DNA of 64,000 nucleotides. It comes from Brassica napus (taxonomy: Eukaryota > Streptophyta > Magnoliopsida > Brassicales > Brassicaceae). Shown here one piece after another: positions 24,400 through 34,905 of this stretch. Position 1 is the stretch's first letter, and each line of letters starts with the position of its first letter. A program made the position numbers and the translations under genes. The DNA is taken from assembly GCF_020379485.1 (NCBI RefSeq), contig NC_063437.1:2914001-2978000 (forward strand). Direction: 5' to 3'. The notes beneath the pieces were generated by a model. It worked only from the letters and a program-made list of their open reading frames with translations. It was not told where the DNA came from and ran no database searches.

Positions 24400-24650
24400 T
24401 GCGAATTAAAGTTGGAGAAGCCATACTGAGCATTGACTTACAAGCCTTTGAATCTACAAATATATAAACACGCAGCTCGTGATTATGGGTCATCTGATAC
24501 ATTTATATCGATATTAAATCTTACGAGACCCACACATGAACTTGCTGCTTCGTGGCTCCCTCACGCATCACACAAATTATATTAGTATTTTTTATTTCTT
24601 CTAGCAGTCAAAACACCAATATCTAATTTTTTTTATTAACCTAGATGTAT
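24400..24650. repeat. Segmental duplication landmark B, copy 1
   Basis: Contains GAGAAGCCATACTG, AGCATTGACTTACAAGCCTT, CTTCGTGGCTCC and ACACAAATTATATT. The same motifs in the same order recur at 48755-49000. Like landmark A it marks the duplicated ABCG19 upstream region. Confidence 0.75.
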
Positions 24651-25328
24651 TCTCAATCTATAGAAAAATCTAGACTAATTCTAAAAAAAAAGTGTAGTAG
24701 GCGGATATGCTCTTTCTCCAGATATTCAAGTAAGTTATAAACAATGAACTTCTATCCACATGCATGAGCATGACCATAGGATTGAGTGTAGAGGAATGCT
24801 TTCAGATTACTTACCAACCCAAAACTCGTCTGTCATTAGACCATCGTCGTGTGATTACCAATTTCTAACTTATTAAGAGTATTTTAACTCATCTCTATAT
24901 TTGTTTTATAATAGTGTAAAAATGTAAAATTTCTCCAATCTATTTGCATTTCTTTTATATATAGAAGAAGAAATACAGTTTTCTTTCTATTTTTACTATA
25001 TGATAAAAAAATTATTATAAAATATATTAAAACTAATTGTACGTGTATAAATTTTATTTTTAATATCAAAAATGGTCTTTAGAGAAATTCCAACAGAATT
25101 GTTATAAAGTTTCTTAACATTTGTTTCTAAAGTGAAACTAAAATGGATGATAGAAAGTTAGATAGGCTAGTTGGTTGAGAGCAGCTTCACTAGAAAATCC
25201 CACCAAAAACTCAAGAACCAATTTCATATAATTTTAGCTAGTTTTAAAAATAGAAATTAAAGATAATTAATGTAACTATTATTATTAATTTATTCTTATT
25301 CTACTTTTAAAGAAACCACATGGATTTT
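24651..25328. other. Upstream region of ABCG19-like copy 1
   Basis: AT-rich promoter-side DNA. The 60 bases closest to the gene share TTGAAC, AACAAC and TACACATCCA with the region upstream of the second copy, so that part of the promoter was duplicated with the gene. Confidence 0.45.
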
Positions 25329-25336
25329 TATAAATA
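25329..25336 (+). promoter_or_regulatory. TATA box of ABCG19-like copy 1
   Basis: TATAAATA lies 108-115 bp before the ATG. The same TATAAATA stands at 56711 before copy 2, in alignable sequence, which supports it as the core promoter. Confidence 0.6.
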
Positions 25337-25443
25337 TTGAACCTAACAACTAGTTACACATCCATCATTATAAAAGAGTTCGATGAACTTTATAATTCAA
25401 ATGCCATCATCAGTTTGATTCAAAAGTCTATAAAAAACGCCGT

Positions 25444-27804
25444 ATGATGAACTTGCCAATGAGTGCTAGAAAAATTACCATGCCATGTGTTATGGAGGAA
25501 CCACCGTACATCCTCCCCGACGGATCACCTACGCTCGTCGAGTTACTGAAAGACTGCGACAGTTTCCGGAAGGAAGGTTCCAACTCCGTCACCAAAAGCG
25601 ATGATACTTCCCATCACATAATAGATATCGATGCTTTACACGTACCACCAGCTGTACCGTTCGTCTTAGCCTTCAACAACCTCGAATACAGTGTCACTCT
25701 TCGCCAACGGTTTGGTTTCTCGTCCACTTCGGTGAAGACTCTACTCGATGATGTTTCCGGTGAGGCATGCGATGGCGATATCCTCGCCGTTCTCGGTGCA
25801 AGTGGAGCTGGAAAGTCCACGTTGATCGATGCATTAGCGGGACGTGTTGCAAAGGAGAGTCTTAGAGGGTCCGTCACACTAAACGGAGATAACGTTTTGC
25901 AATCCAATTTGTTGAAAGTGATATCTGCTTACGTCATGCAAGACGATCTCTTGTTTCCCATGCTGACCGTTAAAGAAACACTTATGTTCGCTTCTGAGTT
26001 TCGTCTCCCGAGAAGCTTGTCCAAGTCCAAGAAAATGGAACGTGTTGAAGCCCTAATAGACCAACTAGGGCTCAGAAACGCGGCGGATACAAGAATAGGA
26101 GATGAAGGACACCGTGGAGTCTCCGGTGGAGAACGGCGGCGCGTGTCAATAGGTATGACTTTTTTTTGAATGGGTGTAAAATTTATTCATCTCATAACTT
26201 TTTTATATTAGGTATGACATTATTATTATTTGTTGAGTGAGTGTAAAATTTATTCATCTCATAACTTTTTTATAATAGGTATGATACTATTATTATTTTT
26301 TGAATGAAAATAAAATTTATTCATCTCAAATTTTTATACAATAGGTATGGACATTATCCACGACCCTATCGTCTTGTTCCTGGACGAACCTACGTCTGGG
26401 TTGGATTCCACCAACGCATTTATGGTGGTGCAAGTTCTTAAGAGAATAGCTCAGAGTGGCAGTATCGTAATTATGTCGATACATCAACCAAGTGCTAGAA
26501 TACTAGATTTGCTTGACCGTCTTATCATCTTATCTCGAGGCAAGAGTGTGTTCAACGGTTCTCCGGCAAATCTTCCTTCTTTCTTCTCCGACTTTGGTCA
26601 TCCCATCCCGGAGAGAGAGAACATCACTGAGTTCGCACTTGACCTAGTTCGAGAGCTTGAAAGAGAGCCCAACGAAGGAACCAGAGAGCTAGTAGAGTTC
26701 AACGAAAAGTGGCAGAAAACGATATTCGCTCGAGACACGACACAAACTGGTTCTGACCAATCCTTGTCCTTAAAAGAAGCAATAGATGCAAGCGTTTCTA
26801 GAGGCAAACTAGTCTCCGGCTCATCTGGATCGAACCTCTTGTCCATGCAGACAGTATCTTCATACGCAAACCCGTCACTGTTTGAAACATTCATCTTAGC
26901 CAAACGTTACATGAAAAACTGGATTCGGATGCCTGAGCTTGTCGGAACAAGGATAGCTACCGTCATGGTGACTGGTTTTCTCTTAGCCACTGTGTACTGG
27001 AAGCTAGACAACACTCCAAGAGGTGCACAAGAGAGGTTAACCTTTTTCGCATTCGTGGTACCCACAATGTTCTATTGCTGTTTAGACAACGTCCCTGTTT
27101 TTATCCAAGAACGTTACATCTTCTTAAGAGAGACAGCACACAACGCTTACAGAACATCTTCATACGTCATATCTCATTCTCTAGTGACCATGCCTCAGTT
27201 AATAGCCCCGTCCATAGTATTTGCCTCCATCACATTCTGGACCGTTGGTTTGAACGGTGGGTTACAAGGTTTCTTCTTCTATGTCCTCATAATCTACGCT
27301 TCGTTTTGGTCGGGAGCATCTGTTGTTACTTTCATATCTGGTGTTCTTCCCAACATCATGTTAAGTTACATGGTCGCAATATCCTATCTCGCATACTGTT
27401 TACTCTTGAGTGGGTTCTACGTGAACCGAGATCGTATACCAATCTACTGGATGTGGTTCCATTACATTTCACTGCTCAAGTTTCCCTACGAGGCTGTATT
27501 AATCAACGAGTTTGATGACCCGTCTCGTTGCTTTGTTAAGGGAGTTCAAGTGTTCGATGGTACTCTTATCGGAGGAGTGTCTGATTCGGGAAAGGTTAAG
27601 CTCCTTCGAACTCTGGGAATGTCTCTAAGGAAGAGGATAACGGAGTCAACATGCTTAAGGACTGGCTCTGACTTACTTGCACAGCAAAGTATTACTCAAT
27701 TGAGTAAGTGGGATTGCTTGTGGATTACGTTTGCTTGTGGCCTCTTTTTCAGGATCTTGTTTTACTTTGCTTTACTGTTTGGGAGAAAAAATAAGAGGAC
27801 GTGA
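25444..27804 (+). CDS. ABCG19: ABCG half transporter, ABCG19 (WBC19)-like, with a novel intron
   Basis: Exons 25444-26152 and 26345-27804 join in frame to 722 residues, the usual size for this clade. The ATP-binding domain comes first: Walker [10 protein letters not shown] from residue 118, signature [12 protein letters not shown] at about 226-237 and Walker [14 protein letters not shown] from about 246. A six-helix ABC2 membrane domain follows from about residue 450 ([31 protein letters not shown]), ending [17 protein letters not shown]. Half transporters dimerise. Arabidopsis ABCG19 (At3g55130) is a vacuolar transporter known for conferring kanamycin resistance when overexpressed, and its neighbours match. 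The start could be either of two adjacent ATGs (25444 or 25447). The intron splits the Gly codon after the signature motif and consists of three tandem units. Unspliced RNA would stop six codons into the intron. The paralogue at 56807 has no intron there. Confidence 0.91.
26153..26344 (+). repeat. Intron built of three tandem GT...AG units
   Basis: Units span 26153-26211 (59 bp), 26212-26278 (67 bp) and 26279-26344 (66 bp). Each begins GTATGA, contains AATTTATTCATCTCA and ends in AG, so every junction reads AG|GTATGA. Any combination of these sites removes the intron without changing the mRNA if all three units go. The start of unit 2 (GGTATGACATTATTA) resembles the start of exon 2 (GGTATGGACATTATCC). 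Confidence 0.9.
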
Positions 27805-28320
27805 GGTAGTAGTCCCCCCACGAATAAGTATGTGCGTTAGCTACATATTTATGTGAACCTTTAAACTTTTAAATATTAGCTTCTCGAACGGTGTTTTTAT
27901 TTCTTGTTTTTTTTTTGTATACTAATAGTAGTAAGATTTATTATGATCGTTTTATCTCTATGTATTCTTTTTATTTTCATCATCTCTGTGTATTTTTTTC
28001 TATACTTTATATACTTTTCCAAGTCATTTATGTAAGTATCTTACAAATAAGAAATCAAAGAAGAAGAGAGTCGTCTCTGCATTTGGAGATAGAAGCAATT
28101 CGTTGGACGACGAAAAGTAAGCTATGTCATTTTATCTAATAGATCTTCTATATATATCATATAACATATTTTTAAATAACAACCTTTACTTCAATGCATA
28201 TATGTCGCCCTCACAGTCCTCCTCACAATCTTTAAACAATTTTTTTTTTATGTTATTAGAAGTGTTACAACTGTTCCATTCACTATTCACTAAAATAAAG
28301 TTATCATATAACAAGGAGAT
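27805..28320. other. 3' flank of ABCG19-like copy 1
   Basis: Aligns by eye with the 3' flank of copy 2 (GAGGTAGTAG, AATAAGTATGTGCGT, TAGCTTCTCGAACGGT, ATACTTTTCCAAG) as far as about 28030. That probably marks the right border of the duplicated unit. Confidence 0.6.
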
Positions 28321-28324
28321 GTTA

Positions 28325-28577
28325 GAGCATCTCCAATGTAAAATTCTATTTTTTTCTTTCAAAATGGAGTAAAACTGAAAATGAAATAAAATTGCTCTAA
28401 CCCTACTTCATTTCCCACTCCATAATAGAGTGATGAACAAACAAAAAATAGATTACTCCATTTATAGTATAAAATTCATTATAGAGTAAAATATGGAGTT
28501 GTGTTAGATCATTTCTTATTCCATATTCATTTTTACTTCATTTTAGAAGAAAAGATGGAGTATGAATGGAAATGCCC
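28325..28577. mobile_element. PIF/Harbinger (Tourist)-type MITE, TTA target duplication
   Basis: The ends GAGCATCTCCA and TGGAAATGCCC are inverted copies with two mismatches in 11. They are flanked by TTA at 28322-28324 and 28578-28580, a 3-bp TWA duplication typical of Harbinger-type elements. The 253-bp interior is non-coding and contains repeated TCCAT/TTTTACT-type motifs. Confidence 0.7.
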
Positions 28578-28599
28578 TTACTGAATTAGTGAATTCAAT

Positions 28600-29420
28600 G
28601 GAAATTAATGGAATTCAAATCTTAAATGAAATCTACTGCCGTGGATTGAGTATTTGTTATAAAAAAAAATTCAAATTAACTGTTATCAATGTCCATGAGA
28701 TTTTGTTAACATCTAGTTTCTATGGAGTTTAAAATACTTTTATATGGAAAATAATACTAAGGGTATGACTGTATGTATAGAATAAATATTTTAGCGTAAA
28801 AATCATTTACTTTGGAATTCAGCCAAACATTTACCAATCATGTAAGAAAAAATTACTTTTATTTTAGGTATTGTTAATAAAATTAAGAAGTACCTAAATT
28901 TTACTCTCGGATCTGCGGGTAGAATATATTAACACTTTGAATACTCTCTTTGTATATATAAAACAAAGGGTAAAATTGTCTTTTGCCTTTTTCATGATTT
29001 TTTTGGTCATTTTTCTCTTTGAATACTCTCTTTGTGACAAAAACTTTAAAATAGCTATTTAAGAAAAAAATTTCAATTTTGTATGTATCGCTATTATTTT
29101 CTTTTTAATTTGAAAGAAAAAAATAAATAATAATGCTATATGATTTATAAAATAAATAAATTGTATATTTACTTTACAAAAAGAATGATAGAAAATACGT
29201 AATACAAATTCATGAAAATATATACTAATCCAAAAAAGTTATGATCAAATTTCATAAGTCAATATATATAAATTTTACAATCCATATCTATCAACTTTTA
29301 AAATTCACAAACTCTATACAAATTCATCTACACAATTTGCAGAGGTGGATGAATGGGTGAAGACTACAGTTATAACTTCATTAACAAATTGATGTTGAGC
29401 TTTTTGTTATCACATACAAA
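28600..29420. other. Intergenic region
   Basis: AT-rich and featureless. A short direct repeat, TTTGAATACTCTCTTTG, occurs near 28936 and 29020. Confidence 0.4.
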
Positions 29421-29421
29421 T

Positions 29422-29610
29422 TGGGAACGTCCAATTGACGGTATGGTGAAGTGCAACTATGATACTGCTTCCAATACTAACAATGGATGGGTTTTAAGTG
29501 ATCGTCTTGACTGGGGTCATCTCTTTTAGGGATGGCATGACCGAATTTAGAGGCAGAAGCAATGGTACCAAGCGCATGCTTATGAGATCATGGATGTAAG
29601 CAACAATATC
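29422..29610 (+). pseudogene. LINE RNase H domain fragment
   Basis: The plus strand reads WERPIDGMVKCNYDTAS and NTNNGWVLSD, then breaks at a stop near 29528. This matches the start of the RVT_3 RNase H domain of plant LINEs (W-x-P-P-x-G-x-x-K-C-N-x-D-x-A). It is a short degraded piece. Confidence 0.65.
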
Positions 29611-30305
29611 AAATGGTGGGCTTCGAAAAATAGTTTACATAATTCATCTGTCTTGCTTTTTGTTCTCTCAATCACATAGGACATGATAGCATATCTGCAC
29701 CAGATAATTTTTCCAGATTATCATCTATCATAAATCAAGTTAACAAAACAAATCGATGGGCCATATAGACCTATTAGTTTTCAGTCGTACTAATATTATA
29801 ATTTTTTTATTTTTAAATTATGTATTGTAAGAAATTAAACATGGCTGATTTGAATATAAGTATTAAAACTAAAGTTTCGTTTAATAATATTAGAAATTTG
29901 AATTTCTATCATTATTTAAGTTTTATATTCTATTATTTTTAACATTATTTTTATAATATATTTTTGTAAACAATCACAAACCATTTGACATCTTTAATCT
30001 TGAATGAGACCATCTTCTCTTTTTTTTGGACAAATAGACCATCTTCTCTTTATTTCCATGTTGTTACGAGTTTAATCTTGTAAAATGAGAGAGAAAGTGG
30101 AAGAGAACTTGTTTGTGTGTAAGAAATGAGGATATGAAGATGTAGATGTCAATTTTAGGTGGATTTTGAGCGTGAAATTGGTTGTTCATGGTGGTTGGTG
30201 TATTGATGACAATGGTAACTCAAGCACACATATATTGAGCGAGAAAGTGAAAGAGAAATTGTTTGTATGGATAATATTTATGAAGAGCTTGTACAACAGA
30301 CATGA

Positions 30306-30797
30306 ACTCAAGATACATCAAGTGAGTTGGAGTTGTATCTAAAGGAGGATGTGGAGAAGCCGAACCTGATGAAAGATTCTGATTATGATGTCCTTTCATG
30401 GTGGAAGAGAAACAGTCCCAAGTACCCTATTTTGTCTTTAGTTGCTAAGGATATTCTTGCAGTTCAAGTGTCTTCAGTCGCTTCAGAATCAGCTTTCAGC
30501 ACTAGTGGGAGAGTGTTAGATCCATCTAGAAGCTGTTTGACACATTATATGATTGAAGTGTTGATGTGTACTGAACAGTGGTTGAAGTGTGAAATCCATA
30601 TGAATGAAAAAGGTGTGTTCACAATTGAACAACTCCTTGCAGTTGTGAAGGATCAGTATGATCTTATGAGAGGTAAACAACTCAATTCTTCACTTATTTT
30701 GATATCTGCATTTTCTTTTAAATGTTTAACTCGTGAGTTTTATGTTTTCTGTTGTGGTGTAGAATTTGAACCTGATTTTAACAACCATGGAGCTTAA
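30306..30797 (+). pseudogene. hAT transposase C-terminal fragment (dimerisation domain)
   Basis: An open stretch reads ELELYLKEDVEKPN, YDVLSWWKRNSPKYPILS, DILAVQVSSVASESAFS, TSGRVLDPSRSCLT and VLMCTEQWL. This is the conserved hAT-family C-terminal dimerisation domain of Ac/Tam3-like transposases. A stop codon lies just upstream at about 30303, and the N-terminal zinc-finger and catalytic core are not present. The frame runs on to 30797 past the domain, perhaps through a retained intron beginning GTAAACAAC at 30674. Confidence 0.8.
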
Positions 30798-31059
30798 GGT
30801 TTGAAGTATGTGTGCCATTAATCTCGACAACCTGAGTCTCAAGCTTGCTCAAGCTTGAATGTTGTTTTTATCTCATTTACTATTTGGTGTTCCATTTTGA
30901 ATTTTTGTCATTTACTTGAAGCCTTGAATGTTGTTTTATCTTATTTACTATTTGGTGTTACAGTTTAAATGATTTTAACTTTGAATTATGGTTTGTGATT
31001 GATTTTGTGCTTGTCTTTAAACGTTAAAACAGATGCATGTTTGTCTTCTTTCATTTCAG

Positions 31060-31271
31060 ACTTTTTGTTTCATTTCGGTTCTTAGTTTTATTTCGGTTTT
31101 TTGCTTCATATCGGTTATCCGGAACCGATCCGAAACCGACAAAACCCGAACCAAAATCGAATCAAAATCTCTTAAGTACCCATTAGGTATATAAATCATT
31201 TATCCGATAGTCTCGGAACCGAACGGATTCTACCTGAACCCGAACCGAATATCAGAATGCCCAGGGCTAAA
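31060..31271. repeat. hAT terminal region
   Basis: Dense in TCGGTT, CCGAACC and ACCCGAAC motifs and ending CCCAGGGCTAA, a typical Brassicaceae hAT end. It sits downstream of the hAT transposase fragment and may be the 3' end of the same element. Confidence 0.5.
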
Positions 31272-31579
31272 TATGATGATGACTGAATAAAACAATCTTT
31301 CGAAAAAAGAAAAAAAAATAATGGTATTTTCGTGAATAATTTAAATTTTTGGGGAGAACAAAAAAATGAAAATTCCTAAAAAAGGGTCATATTTTCATTT
31401 GACTCGAAGTTTTGAGTTATATTCTTTTTAATAAACTGAGTACAAGTCCAAAATTTTACTATTCGTATAAGCGAAGCCGAATACCAAATATACCGAAAAT
31501 CGAGTACTCAGCTTCTACCCAACGCTACCATCAGCTTAGTCGTGAAGAAGCCACATGTTGCAGTATAATCCCAAGAAAT

Positions 31580-31940
31580 CTCTCCCGACCGCGGTAACAT
31601 ACGAGTCGCCAACACTTGGCAAACTCTTGAAAGATCTCAAAGGCGGTCTCGTTTGTCTAAACCTTCAACAATCTTAATTAAGATGTCCGGGGAAAGGCCA
31701 CTTCAGTAGAAACTCTACTCAATGATGTTTCCAGTGATGTTTTCTACGGCGATATCCTAGTTGTTTTCGGTGAAAGGGATGTCGGAAAGTCCATGCTCGT
31801 GGGAAGAGTGAATACCTTGAGAGGCACGGTAACTCTAGATGGAGAGAAGGTTTTGAAAACTCAACTCCTAAAAGTGATATCAGCATACATCATGCAAGAC
31901 AATATCTTGTTCCCATTGCTTACCGTCAAAGAAACACTAA
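31580..31940 (+). pseudogene. ABCG transporter gene fragment (third copy)
   Basis: Recognisable pieces are PTLGKLLKDLKGG (about 31607-31650), then TLLNDVSSDVFYGDIL and VVFGERDVGKS, a damaged Walker A (GERDVGKS instead of GASGAGKS). [28 protein letters not shown] and LFPLLTVKETL follow. The pieces are in more than one frame, with stops between them. The start, the signature motif and the whole membrane domain are absent. Residues such as GTVTLDGEKVL make it more like ABCG16-18 than the two ABCG19-like copies. Homology stops at 31940, where a CACTA-like terminus begins. Confidence 0.8.
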
Positions 31941-32200
31941 CACTACAAAAAAAAATGGACAAAAATTCTGACAAAATGCAATTCTTCAAAAAATAACTAA
32001 AGAATTACCGAAAAATACTGAAGAAACTCAAAGTTGAGCTTTCGTAAAAATTTTGTCTCAATTCTCGACGAAACTGTAATTGTCGGTAAATATCTATGGG
32101 TGTACAATTTTAACGGATTCCTGAGGAAAAATATCTATTAATTAGCCGTTGTAATTTTAAGGAGAATTTTCATTATGTTACAAATTTTATTAAAATATAT
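31941..32200 (+). repeat. Possible CACTA-type transposon left end
   Basis: CACTACAAAAAAAAATGG starts where ABCG homology ends, followed by short recurring motifs (GACAAAAT, CCGAAAAATAC, CGACGAAACTG, CGGTAAATAT) like CACTA subterminal repeats. No matching TAGTG end was found downstream, so this may be a truncated element. Confidence 0.35.
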
Positions 32201-32734
32201 ATTATAACTGTAAAAATGAAAATTTTGTGTACGAGGCCAGGAAGCCTTTCCCTTTGAAAGAATCTAGATGATGCATACATAATCTATTTAACGGTTTTAA
32301 AGGAAAATTTTATATCACTGTTTTGGTTGGAGAGATGAAGTTTTCATCTTCGATTCAATAATTGAATCGATCTTTTGTTGTAAAATATTTTTCGGTCTTA
32401 GGATCGATGTTTCTTTCGCTTAGGCGATTATAGTTTTGGTTAGGCGATTTTGATGTGTAAGTTTCAATCAATTCAGAGCTGCTTATCAATCTTTACTTCT
32501 CTCTGATATTGGTGACTCATAACAAAGTTTCTTTAAAGCTCTTCTCCTTCTGATTCATCGAGAAGTATACTGATTGATTGAGAGGATTGATTCTCTCTTG
32601 GTAGAAAAGCTTAACTCTTGATTCGAAGTTGGTATCAATATTTTCTTCACGTTCAAGGCGAAGTCTCCACGATGGTCAAGACTTGAGATTTAGAACTTGA
32701 TTTGGAGATTTGATGCAGTATCCAGATGAGTTGG
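32201..32734. other. Unclassified intergenic sequence
   Basis: No coding frame of note. Includes TTTTGGTTAGGCGATTTTG and several TTGATTC motifs. It could be the remaining body of the CACTA-like remnant to its left. Confidence 0.3.
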
Positions 32735-33356
32735 AGCTATTCGGGTTTCGGGATTTCGGGGGAAAAGATTTAAGTTCCATTCGGATATTTCTAAATTTCG
32801 GTTCGAATTTTTGCGGGTTCGGGTTCGGATAACCTATTTAAATTATTTTTAAAATTATAAATTCATTATATATTTTAAATTACTCAAAATCTATAAACAA
32901 AATAATATATTACATATAAATTTGAATAACATATGTAAAATACCTAAACTTAACATATAAATTGGTTTTGTTTGAATATTTAGATAGAGAATAAATAAAT
33001 ATTTTAAGTATTTTTGGTATTTTGAGTATACTTTAACTATTTAAGACATTTACTTTTGATTATTTTGTATATATTTTCAAGTATTTTGGATAAGTTAAAA
33101 GTATCAAATATATTTTGGATTTTTTTAATCTACATTAAATCTAAAAAATAATTAATATATAGGTTTATAAATCTATTTCGGATATATTCGGGTATCCAAA
33201 ATATTTCGATTCAGATCGGATTTGGTTTCGGTTCTTTAAATACCAAAATTTTAGATCCATTCGGATATTTAATCAATTTTGGTTTGGATTCGCTACTACT
33301 TTTTCGGATCGGGTTCGGTTCGGTTTTTCGGATCCGGGTTTTTTGCCAGCCCTAAC
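32735..33356. repeat. Non-autonomous hAT-like repeat (TTCGGGTT-rich)
   Basis: Left part rich in TTCGGGTTTCGGG, AT-rich middle, right part rich in GGTTCGGTTCGGTTTTTCGG. It ends TTTTTTGCCAGCCCTA, which fits a hAT end. No coding capacity. Confidence 0.5.
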
Positions 33357-33689
33357 TGAAATGTTGGGTTGACAAAAAAAAAAGATCAAAATTAAAATTA
33401 GATTGAAATGGGTATATATGGATATGTCCAAATTGGACATGAATGTTTTTTTGACCATTCTCCATTGCAGATCGACCAGTGATAGTCCAGAAGGGTAAAC
33501 CGTGTGGTCAATTCAAATGGGCGATGGATGAACCAATTGACACATCTATACATATATTGTCTTTTTCATAGTCCATTATTGTTAGAAAAGAATAATATAG
33601 TATTGAAGATTTCTCCCATGATAAGAAAAAATAAAAATATGAAAAAAAATTATATAATGATGTTACAGAGTTATTTTTAGTAGACCCCT

Positions 33690-34075
33690 ATTGATGTTGA
33701 GATTCAACTGGAACTAAAATAATAACTTGTTTTTTTATTGGTGCATTGTTTTGGTAGTTTCCTTTCTTGCACACACAACATTGTAGCTCCCATAAAATCT
33801 TAAAAAGAGGTTCCCATTTCTTGTGTTTAATTTGTGGCCCTATTTCAGACTTTTCAGTACCTGCCCTGATGTTATGTGACTTAAGTTGGTGAAGCCAAAC
33901 TACATGTTCTTCCGATCCTGGCCTTATCACGAATTAATAACCATGCAAGTCACAAGTTTCTGGTACGTAGAGAGGTTTATGTCGAATATGATGTGTAATG
34001 ACGATAATTGTCGAATCATAAGAGCCACACAGGTTGGGTCACGCATGTGCTCATTCGTGCTTTATTATTATACTT
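33690..34075. repeat. Segmental duplication landmark A, copy 2
   Basis: Shares GTGGCCCTATTTC, ACCTGCCCTGATG, GACTTAAGTTGG and GCCTTATCACGAATTAATAA with 22300-22860 in the same order. It marks the start of the second duplicated unit. Confidence 0.75.
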
Positions 34076-34839
34076 GATTTTGGATATATTTTTGTTGATC
34101 TTTTTTTATAAAATTTTAGTAAAGTTATTTGTTTTATGAAATATACATGATTTGTTAAATATAACTGATAACGATGTTTGAGGATTTTTAAGTTCTGATG
34201 GTGATATTTATAAGAAAATAATGGTAACTCGTAAGGATGTTAAAATGAGTAAATTTATCTTATTTAAACACACCCTATTTAGAACCTGTCACATTTAACC
34301 TTAACTCGTTAAGATTCATTTAGTTTGAAGGTATATTAGGATTCTCCATTTACACCCATAAATATCAGTTTGGCTAATTTAAACCCATTTGACCCATTTA
34401 AAATTAAATGTTATTTTTAATTTTTAGTAAAATATTATTTAAACTGTTAAACTATTTGGAATAAAAATTTCACTACAAGAAAACGTATCTTTACCGAGGA
34501 AGTTTAACGAGGAAAAATAATCCTCGTAAAAAAACGTTGATTTTGCGAGGAAAGTACGTTGAGAAAGAAAAGCATCGTTATTTCGTCGTAAGTTAACGAC
34601 AAAAAATATTCGTCGTAAAGACGATGTAAATTGACGTGGCTTTTACGAGGAAATAGTTTTTCCTCGTAAAATCCACGTAAATTTCGCGAGTGCTTTACGA
34701 CGAAATATTTTACGTGTACTTAACGAGGAAATTTTGAATCCACCAACTTGGTAGGTGGCTCACGTTTTTTTTTTGGCCATACAATTAATTTTCGTCGTAA
34801 TTTCATAGTAAAATTACAACTACCAGATTCGAAATTTTC

Positions 34840-34847
34840 TATAAATA
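34840..34847 (+). promoter_or_regulatory. TATA box of the CACTA transposase gene
   Basis: TATAAATA (in TTCTATAAATATGG) lies about 65 bp upstream of the transposase ATG at 34906, downstream of the left subterminal repeats. Confidence 0.55.
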
Positions 34848-34905
34848 TGGATGTTGGAACATCATTTTAAACACACCAACAACAAAAAACGTGAAAGAAA
34901 AAAAA

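Noticed and set aside
34891..34905. Transposase start at 34891
   Set aside because: That position is GTG, not ATG. The first ATG in frame is 34906, in an A-rich context that fits plant starts.
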